DNA of 6,476 bases from Bacteroidales bacterium UBA1064 (lineage in GTDB: Bacteria > Bacteroidota > Bacteroidia > Bacteroidales > Tenuifilaceae): positions 1 through 6,476 of the forward strand of contig DCDD01000227.1 of NCBI GenBank assembly GCA_002316235.1, read 5' to 3'. The translations under genes were made by a program, and so were the position numbers. Positions 1-3,812 of this stretch are shown here, piece after piece. The stretch's first letter is position 1. Every line of letters begins with the position of its first letter. The notes under the pieces are model-generated. The model searched no databases. It was not told the DNA's origin and saw nothing but the letters and a program-made list of their open reading frames with translations.

Positions 1-78
1 GGGATAGCCAAAACCATGTGTAAAAAGGGTAATTCTGTGAGTGGCAGCTTACCAGGTTAATCAAAAAAATCAGGTAAA

Positions 79-117
79 ATTTGATTTTTTCAAAATCAAA
101 TGGTAAAGTTGTTTACC
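79..117. repeat. Adjacent inverted repeats (10-bp A/T stem, then GGTAAA/TTTACC)
   Basis: The ten bases ATTTGATTTT at 79-88 are exactly mirrored by AAAATCAAAT at 92-101, with a three-base loop (TTC). Immediately next to it GGTAAA at 102-107 is mirrored by TTTACC at 112-117 with loop GTTG. Neither stem is followed by a convincing T-run with a GC-rich stem, so I do not call a terminator. An operator or part of a larger RNA fold is possible. Function unknown. Confidence 0.45.
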
Positions 118-340
118 AGAACAGCGGCTATGAGCAGCTTTTCACGGTGCCCTCGCTCGGCGAAGCCTGCAACTTAGCCGTACCTGAGTAGAGGTCTTTG
201 ACCGTGCAAGATTCTACTTGTAGCTAGGCTTAAGGGTTGTAGTAAGTGTGCAGCTTACCGAAAAATGGGGAAGAGTAATTTTTTTAACGGCGGTCAAAAG
301 GCCGCGATTTATAAACGACGAAGCTACAAACTTCGCCGAA

Positions 341-402
341 GGGGAGTAGGTTCGATGCAGAGCTTGCAAGGTTATGGAACAACCGGCTCTAAAGCTCCTT
401 CC
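341..402 (+). other. Nested stem-loop, candidate RNA fold
   Basis: Three stems nest inside one another. The outer stem pairs GGGGAG (341-346) with CTCC and CC (395-398 and 401-402) across a two-base TT bulge. The middle stem pairs AGAGC (359-363) with GCTCT (386-390). The inner stem pairs GGTT (370-373) with AACC (381-384) around a seven-base loop. Such nesting is what a folded RNA would show, but the stems are short, the strand is a guess, and no known RNA family (RNase P, tmRNA, SRP RNA, 6S) is recognised. Chance folding cannot be ruled out without homologues showing paired changes. Confidence 0.22.
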
Positions 403-449
403 CGATAAGGAATACTTCATCAATGCCCTTAAGCGCAAGGGCTATAGGG

Positions 450-490
450 AATAAAAAAATAAAGGTGGTTTAATCCAAATAAACCACCTT
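450..490 (-). terminator. Rho-independent terminator of the threonine dehydrogenase gene
   Basis: An 11-bp perfect inverted repeat (462-472 paired with 480-490, arms AAGGTGGTTTA and TAAACCACCTT, loop of 7) starts 24 bases past the stop codon of the minus-strand dehydrogenase gene. Read on the minus strand it is followed by a T-rich tract (rendered on the plus strand as the A-rich run at 451-461). Stem, short loop and T tract in this order are the classic intrinsic terminator layout, oriented to stop transcription leaving the dehydrogenase gene. Confidence 0.88.
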
Positions 491-513
491 GTGCGTTCTA
501 CCGTTGTTGGGTA

Positions 514-1479
514 TTACCCAAGCAGTCCCTTCTTCATCTTTTCGCCTATTGCCCTAAGCATGTCATCGGTCATGGTTTCGAGGTTCCACTTGGGGCTCCA
601 GCCCCATTCCTGGCGGGCGCATGAGTCGTCCATGTAGTTGGGCCAGCTGTCGGCAATGGCCTTCTTAACCGGGTCAACGCTATACTCCATGGTGAAATCG
701 GGAATCCGTCTTCTGATTGCCGAGTAAACTTGTGAGGGTTCAAAGCTCATGGCGGTTACGTTGAAGCTGTTGCGGTGCTTCAGCTTCGAGGGGTCGGCCT
801 CCATAAGCTGCACGCAGGCATCAAGAGCATCGGGCATGTACATCATGTCGAGGTAGGTTCCCTCGGGCAAAGGGCAAACGTAGTGCTTATGCTGAACTGC
901 ACCGTAGAAAATCTCCACAGCGTAATCGGTGGTACCTCCACCGGGAAGGGTAACATTAGATATTATTCCGGGAAAACGAACGCTACGGGTGTCAACGCCA
1001 TACTTCAGGAAGTAGTAATCGCTCAGCAGTTCGCCGGTTACCTTGCAGATGCCGTAAATTGTTGTGGGGCGCATCACGGTATCCTGTGGGGTGTTGTCGA
1101 GGGGGGATGTTGGGCCAAATGCGCCGATAGAGCTGGGGGTAAAAACGGCGCAGCTGTTCTCCCTGGCAATCTCGAGGGAGTTCATCAGGGCACCCATGTT
1201 AACATGCCAGGCCAGCTGGGGTTTTTTTTCGCCGGTGGCGGAGAGCAGTGCAACCAGGTTGAAAATGGTATCTATCCGGTATTTCTTTACAATTTCGAGA
1301 TACCTGTCGGCCTTTAGGGCATCCAGCTCCTCAAAAGGACCTTCCTCGGCCAGGTGAATGCAGGCGCTTGAGTTGATATCAGCTGCCACAACATGCTCGT
1401 TTCCGTAAATTTTTCTAAGATAGGGAACCAGCTCGGAGCCAATTTGCCCGCCGGCGCCTACAACCAGAATATTCTTCAT
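514..1479 (-). CDS. tdh: L-threonine 3-dehydrogenase, short-chain (epimerase-like) type
   Basis: A 321-residue NAD-dependent oxidoreductase of the extended short-chain dehydrogenase family, predicted to oxidise L-threonine to 2-amino-3-ketobutyrate in the cytoplasm, the first step of threonine breakdown to glycine and acetyl-CoA. Visible are the Rossmann glycine motif GAGGQIG (residues 8-14), an acidic residue ending the second strand (D34, expected to favour NAD), a Ser pair (S116/S117) and the YxxxK catalytic pair Y142/K146. The later blocks PGGGTTDYAVEIFY (179-192), YLDMMYMPDAL (209-219), IADSWP (275-280) and WGW (292-294) mark the threonine dehydrogenase branch rather than UDP-sugar epimerases. 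Length fits the family (about 310-320). The ATG at 1477-1479 follows an A-rich stretch. It appears monocistronic, bounded by a terminator downstream and a long spacer upstream. Its usual partner, 2-amino-3-ketobutyrate CoA ligase (kbl), is not in the window. A general sugar epimerase is the less likely alternative. Confidence 0.9.
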   Translation of the reverse strand: MKNILVVGAGGQIGSELVPYLRKIYGNEHVVAADINSSACIHLAEEGPFEELDALKADRYLEIVKKYRIDTIFNLVALLSATGEKKPQLAWHVNMGALMNSLEIARENSCAVFTPSSIGAFGPTSPLDNTPQDTVMRPTTIYGICKVTGELLSDYYFLKYGVDTRSVRFPGIISNVTLPGGGTTDYAVEIFYGAVQHKHYVCPLPEGTYLDMMYMPDALDACVQLMEADPSKLKHRNSFNVTAMSFEPSQVYSAIRRRIPDFTMEYSVDPVKKAIADSWPNYMDDSCARQEWGWSPKWNLETMTDDMLRAIGEKMKKGLLG

Positions 1480-1566
1480 TTTTTTAGTATAGTTACCTTG
1501 CTATTTAACAATATGTTATGAAGTTATGTAGCCATTCTCGTTAAAAAATCCGAAAGAAAAGTCAAC

Positions 1567-1594
1567 GGGTAAAGCAATGCTTGAATTGCTACCC
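1567..1594 (-). promoter_or_regulatory. Imperfect stem-loop upstream of tdh, possible leader hairpin
   Basis: GGGT (1567-1570) and AGCAAT (1573-1578) pair with ATTGCT (1585-1590) and ACCC (1591-1594), giving ten base pairs with a two-base AA bulge and a six-base loop. It lies 88 bases upstream of the tdh ATG. If transcription starts near the candidate -7 box at 1657-1664, this would be in the untranslated leader. No known riboswitch is recognised, and no T-run follows it, so it is not a terminator. Role inferred only from position. Confidence 0.35.
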
Positions 1595-1651
1595 CGGATG
1601 AATGCCTTTTTCTATCAAATTTTTACCAAATTGGTGATATTGATTAAAATG

Positions 1652-1678
1652 TTGAGCAAAAGTATAGCTTTTGCTTAA
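1652..1678. repeat. 27-bp near-perfect palindrome, operator-like
   Basis: Arms at 1652-1662 and 1668-1678 match at 10 of 11 positions around a five-base centre; the core is GCAAAAG / CTTTTGC. Palindromes of this size in front of a catabolic gene are often binding sites for dimeric regulators. The left arm overlaps the candidate tdh -7 box, so a bound protein would block or position polymerase. No regulator gene is in the window, so the link to tdh is inference. Confidence 0.45.
1657..1664 (-). promoter_or_regulatory. Candidate Bacteroidota -7 promoter box for tdh
   Basis: Read on the minus strand this is TACTTTTG, an exact match to the Bacteroidota -7 consensus TAnnTTTG. It is the only exact match on this strand that I found between 1480 and 1871. 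The expected TTG at about -33 is not seen at the usual spacing, which weakens the call. If used, the tdh leader would be roughly 170 bases long. Confidence 0.25.
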
Positions 1679-1871
1679 TAGCCTGTATGGTATTTAGCAT
1701 ATTTTGGTAAATATTTTTTTAGACATCAGGATGGTTATTTTTGGAATTTGGGTAAGGAATAGCATTTTTAACAGCCAGATTCAATGCCACCTTAATTGAT
1801 TTTTAATCAGCATTCGGAACCAAGTCGAGGTCAGGGTAGGTGGTAGGTTTTTTACGGGTGGGGTTGAAAAG

Positions 1872-1898
1872 AAAAAGAGGGGCAACACCCCTCTTTTT
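1872..1898 (-). terminator. Rho-independent terminator after floA
   Basis: A perfect 11-bp stem (AAAAAGAGGGG at 1872-1882 paired with CCCCTCTTTTT at 1888-1898) with a five-base loop lies 30 bases past the floA stop codon. Read on the minus strand the G/C half of the stem is followed by a T run, as required to end the clpS-nfeD-floA transcript. The A/T ends of both arms make it symmetrical, so it could also stop transcription in the other direction, although no plus-strand gene is nearby. Confidence 0.88.
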
Positions 1899-1928
1899 TG
1901 CACAAGCTATTTTAGGATGTTATGCTAT

Positions 1929-2909
1929 CTACTTCTTTTTGGGTTCAACTCCGGGTTTTGCGATGCTGTCGCGCATGTTGGTATCGGCTTCAATATTTTT
2001 TATCCGGTAGTAATCCATGATACCCAGGTTTCCGCTTTTAAAAGCATCGGCCATGGCTAATGGAATTTGAGCCTCGGCTTCAATAACCTTAGCGCGGGCC
2101 TCCTGTGCTTTAGCCTTCATTTCCTGTTCCAGGGCAACGGCCATAGCCCTACGCTCTTCTGCTTTGGCCTGGGCAATATTTTTATCGGCGTTGGCCTGGT
2201 CCATCTGGAGTACAGCGCCAATATTGCGTCCAATATCAATGTCGGCGATATCAATAGAAAGGATTTCAAAGGCAGTTCCGGCATCCAGCCCTTTGTTCAA
2301 AACCGTTTTGGAAATCTTATCGGGGTTCTCCAGAACTTCCTTGTGGTTTTGCGACGAACCAATGGCGGTAACTATTCCCTCGCCAACACGGGCCAGAACA
2401 GTTTCTTCACCGGCACCACCAACCAGCTGCTTAATGTTAGCCCTAACGGTAACTCTTGCCTTGGTAATAAGCTGAATGCCGTCCTTGGCTACAGCGGTAA
2501 CCGGTGGGGTATTTATCACCTTGGGGTTTACGGACATCTGAACGGCTTCAAAAACATCACGGCCAGCCAGGTCAATAGCGGTTGCCATTTTGAAGTCGAG
2601 CGGGATGTTTGCTTTTTGGGCCGAAACAAGTGCATGAACCACCTTCGGGACCCTTCCTCCGGCAAGGTAGTGGGCTTCCATTTCATTACGGTTCAGGGTA
2701 AGCCCGGCTTTAGTTCCCTCAATCATGGCCTGCACAATTACCCGGGGAGGAACCTTCCGCCAGCGCATGAAAATTAGCTGCAGGAGTGAGATTCTGACAC
2801 CGGAAACAAGCGCCTGAAACCACAGACCTACCGGTACAAAGTAGAAAATAATCCATAAGCCGACAATGCAGACGGCTATAATGGTAAGTATTGCTCCAAC
2901 TTGGCTCAT
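1929..2909 (-). CDS. floA: Flotillin-like protein FloA (UPF0365/YqfA family)
   Basis: A 326-residue membrane scaffold protein that, in studied bacteria, gathers into membrane foci (functional microdomains) and influences membrane fluidity and assembly of membrane complexes. The N-terminus is a strongly hydrophobic membrane segment (about residues 5-29), followed by a second apolar stretch (about 31-49) likely held in the membrane, then the SPFH-like domain (about 55-235; GGRVPKVVHALVSAQKA at 84-100 and the NTPPVTAVAKDGI block at 133-145 are typical). An alanine/glutamate-rich helical stretch (about 239-290, QAKAEERRA, EAEAQIPLAMADAF) resembles the EA repeats used for oligomer formation. The tail is lysine-rich (KKK). 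Length matches B. subtilis FloA (about 330). The gene begins 5 bp after the nfeD stop, so the two are surely co-transcribed and probably translationally coupled. The ATG at 2907-2909 starts directly at the expected first residues. Confidence 0.95.
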   Translation of the reverse strand: MSQVGAILTIIAVCIVGLWIIFYFVPVGLWFQALVSGVRISLLQLIFMRWRKVPPRVIVQAMIEGTKAGLTLNRNEMEAHYLAGGRVPKVVHALVSAQKANIPLDFKMATAIDLAGRDVFEAVQMSVNPKVINTPPVTAVAKDGIQLITKARVTVRANIKQLVGGAGEETVLARVGEGIVTAIGSSQNHKEVLENPDKISKTVLNKGLDAGTAFEILSIDIADIDIGRNIGAVLQMDQANADKNIAQAKAEERRAMAVALEQEMKAKAQEARAKVIEAEAQIPLAMADAFKSGNLGIMDYYRIKNIEADTNMRDSIAKPGVEPKKK

Positions 2910-2914
2910 GTAAT

Positions 2915-3376
2915 CTATTTTTTAGGTTTAACAATTATTTTGCTGCCTTCAACTTTAACTACTACAACTGTTGTTTGTGGGTCAACTAGCTCATCGAGGG
3001 CGGTAACCTCAACGTCATGTCCATTTATGGTGGCTTTTCCCATTGGGGCAAGCCTTCCTATAGTAACTCCCGTGTCGCCGGGCTGGATGTGCTGCTCGTA
3101 ATCCATGTTGGCTTTAGAATCTATGCTGGTGTTAAGGGTGATTTTTTTCCATGTTTTTGAACGTAACGACAAAACTATGGTAATAACGGAGGCAACGATA
3201 GAAAATACAAGGGTTATATGACCAGCTATGGTTCCATGCTCTGTGTAGGCGGCAAATACTCCATAGCCAATCAGCAGGAATCCGGCAATTCCGGCTACAG
3301 TAATTCCGGGAACTAGCAGCACTTCTGCAACCAGAAGGAAGAGACCCAGGAGAATTAGTAGGAATATCCAAATCAT
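2915..3376 (-). CDS. nfeD: NfeD-like membrane protein, short form with OB-fold
   Basis: A 153-residue membrane protein that usually partners flotillin-type proteins encoded next to it. Three hydrophobic segments are visible (about residues 2-21, 24-45 and 51-71), followed by a charged linker and a C-terminal beta-rich OB-fold domain (about 99-152) with the GDTGVTIGRLAPMGKATING block typical of NfeD. It lacks the ClpP-like serine protease domain found at the N-terminus of long NfeD proteins, so it is the short non-protease form. I chose the ATG at 3374-3376, 16 bases past the clpS stop. A TTG at 3386-3388 in the same frame would add four residues (total 157) but is less likely because ATG is much preferred and the added residues only precede the first membrane segment. 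Its stop lies 5 bp before floA. Confidence 0.88.
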   Translation of the reverse strand: MIWIFLLILLGLFLLVAEVLLVPGITVAGIAGFLLIGYGVFAAYTEHGTIAGHITLVFSIVASVITIVLSLRSKTWKKITLNTSIDSKANMDYEQHIQPGDTGVTIGRLAPMGKATINGHDVEVTALDELVDPQTTVVVVKVEGSKIIVKPKK

Positions 3377-3392
3377 TGAGGATTGCAATTTT

Positions 3393-3674
3393 TTAGTTTA
3401 GATTGATGGAAGCGCTTAGTCCCCGCCGGTGTAGCTCCTCCATCATAGGCTCAAGTTCTGGCAAGCTGCCACGTTTAATATCGCATTTACCCTTAAAATG
3501 GGTGATTAAAGCGCATTGCTCGGCCTGGTTTTCATCCTGCCGGCATACCTCTACCAACGCCTGAATAACGAATTCAAATGTATTCACATCGTCGTTATGC
3601 AGGAATAGGGTGTAAACCTCGGAACTCTTGTTCTGGGTGTGTTCCAAACCAAATGTTTTTTCTTTTACCTTCAT
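3393..3674 (-). CDS. clpS: ATP-dependent Clp protease adaptor ClpS
   Basis: A 93-residue cytoplasmic adaptor that recognises proteins with N-degron residues and hands them to a ClpA/ClpC-type unfoldase for degradation. The family core is visible from about residue 20: YTLFLHNDDVNTFEFVIQAL, with the NDD motif at 27-29 whose first two residues bind the substrate alpha-amino group, and the pocket histidine H59 in ITHFKGK. The position matching the E. coli gatekeeper M40 is Phe here (F33). The N-terminal extension (about 19 residues, charged) is short, as usual. It is the first gene of a tight cluster: nfeD starts 16 bp after its stop. No clpA/clpC or aat (leucyl/phenylalanyl-tRNA-protein transferase) gene lies in the window. 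The ATG at 3672-3674 gives the usual family length. Confidence 0.93.
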   Translation of the reverse strand: MKVKEKTFGLEHTQNKSSEVYTLFLHNDDVNTFEFVIQALVEVCRQDENQAEQCALITHFKGKCDIKRGSLPELEPMMEELHRRGLSASINLN

Positions 3675-3707
3675 GCCCGGCTACAGCTTGTCTTTTCTGA
3701 ATGTCAT

Positions 3708-3778
3708 AAAAACACCACTTTTTTAACTCCATATCTCAGTAAGAACTAGAGGTTCTGGTTATAAAAGTGTTTGTTTTT
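3708..3778 (-). terminator. Possible weak hairpin terminator after the SPOR protein gene
   Basis: In the 138-bp gap before clpS, AAAAACA (3708-3714) and CACTTTT (3716-3722) pair with AAAAGTG (3763-3769) and TGTTTTT (3772-3778), and a smaller hairpin AGAAC/GTTCT (3742-3746 with 3752-3756) lies inside. Read on the minus strand the fold ends in a T-rich run. The stem is AT-rich and imperfect, so it may be a weak or partial terminator, or a regulatory repeat ahead of clpS. No exact Bacteroidota -7 box was found in this gap on the minus strand. Confidence 0.3.
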
Positions 3779-3812
3779 TAAGAATAGTCCAGGTTGCTAA
3801 TATAGCAAATTT

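Larger units (their letters stand above)
1..461. other. Left-edge region without a recognisable gene; rich in short inverted repeats
   Basis: No convincing coding frame was found on either strand. Open frames here are short and lack a recognisable family or a plausible start. The stretch holds many hairpin-forming segments. Among them are an A/T hairpin at 79-101, GGTAAA/TTTACC at 102-117, GTAAG/CTTAC at 242-258, GCGG/CCGC with an AAAA loop at 290-305, CGAAG/CTTCG at 319-335, a nested set at 341-402, and GCCCTT/AAGGGC at 425-442. The motif GGTAA or its complement TTACC occurs at 28-32, 49-53, 73-77, 102-106, 113-117 and 255-259. The ten-base word GCAGCTTACC occurs twice, at 44-53 and 250-259. 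It could be a structured RNA, a decayed mobile element or gene, or a regulatory region for a gene left of the window. The sequence alone does not decide among these. Confidence 0.4.
1480..1871. other. AT-rich intergenic spacer between floA terminator and tdh
   Basis: About 390 bases without a plausible gene separate the floA terminator from the dehydrogenase start. The segment nearest tdh is AT-rich and carries a cluster of inverted repeats (1567-1594, 1625-1635, 1652-1678, 1699-1714) and one candidate Bacteroidota -7 box; it most likely holds the promoter and leader of tdh. The part from about 1730 to 1871 shows nothing I can name. Confidence 0.6.

Noticed and set aside
105..140. Similarity of GTTTACCAG to part of the bacterial SRP (4.5S) RNA
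   Set aside because: The diagnostic GGAAG/AGCAGCC asymmetric loop region is missing; only a nine-base match.
205..408. Plus-strand open frame of about 67 codons (CKILLVARLKGCSKC...)
   Set aside because: No good start at its beginning; first ATG leaves only about 47 residues; overlaps the stem-loops and has no family resemblance.
214..438. Minus-strand 74-residue open frame beyond the tdh terminator
   Set aside because: No recognisable family, no context, lies past a strong terminator in hairpin-rich DNA; composition looks like chance translation.
1..445. Terminal inverted repeat of a small mobile element (ATAGCC at 4-9 and GGCTAT at 440-445)
   Set aside because: Only six bases match, the same word also occurs at 126-131, and no target-site duplication can be seen.
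100..450. Possible IscB-type guide RNA (HEARO) or group II intron remnant
   Set aside because: Hairpin with AAAA loop is suggestive only; no IscB, TnpB or reverse transcriptase frame and no recognised domain V or conserved core.
374..454. Tiny plus-strand frame MEQPALKLLPDKEYFINALK... ending at TAA 452-454
   Set aside because: Codon choice looks gene-like but 26 residues with no homologue in memory is too little; kept only as a hint of a decayed gene.
775..1317. 180-residue plus-strand frame opposite tdh
   Set aside because: Antisense shadow of a clear dehydrogenase gene.
2067..2777. 236-residue plus-strand frame opposite floA
   Set aside because: Antisense shadow of floA; low-complexity Gly/Asn-rich translation of the reverse strand.
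3386..3388. TTG start for nfeD, adding four residues
   Set aside because: ATG at 3374-3376 gives a complete first membrane segment and is the preferred start codon.
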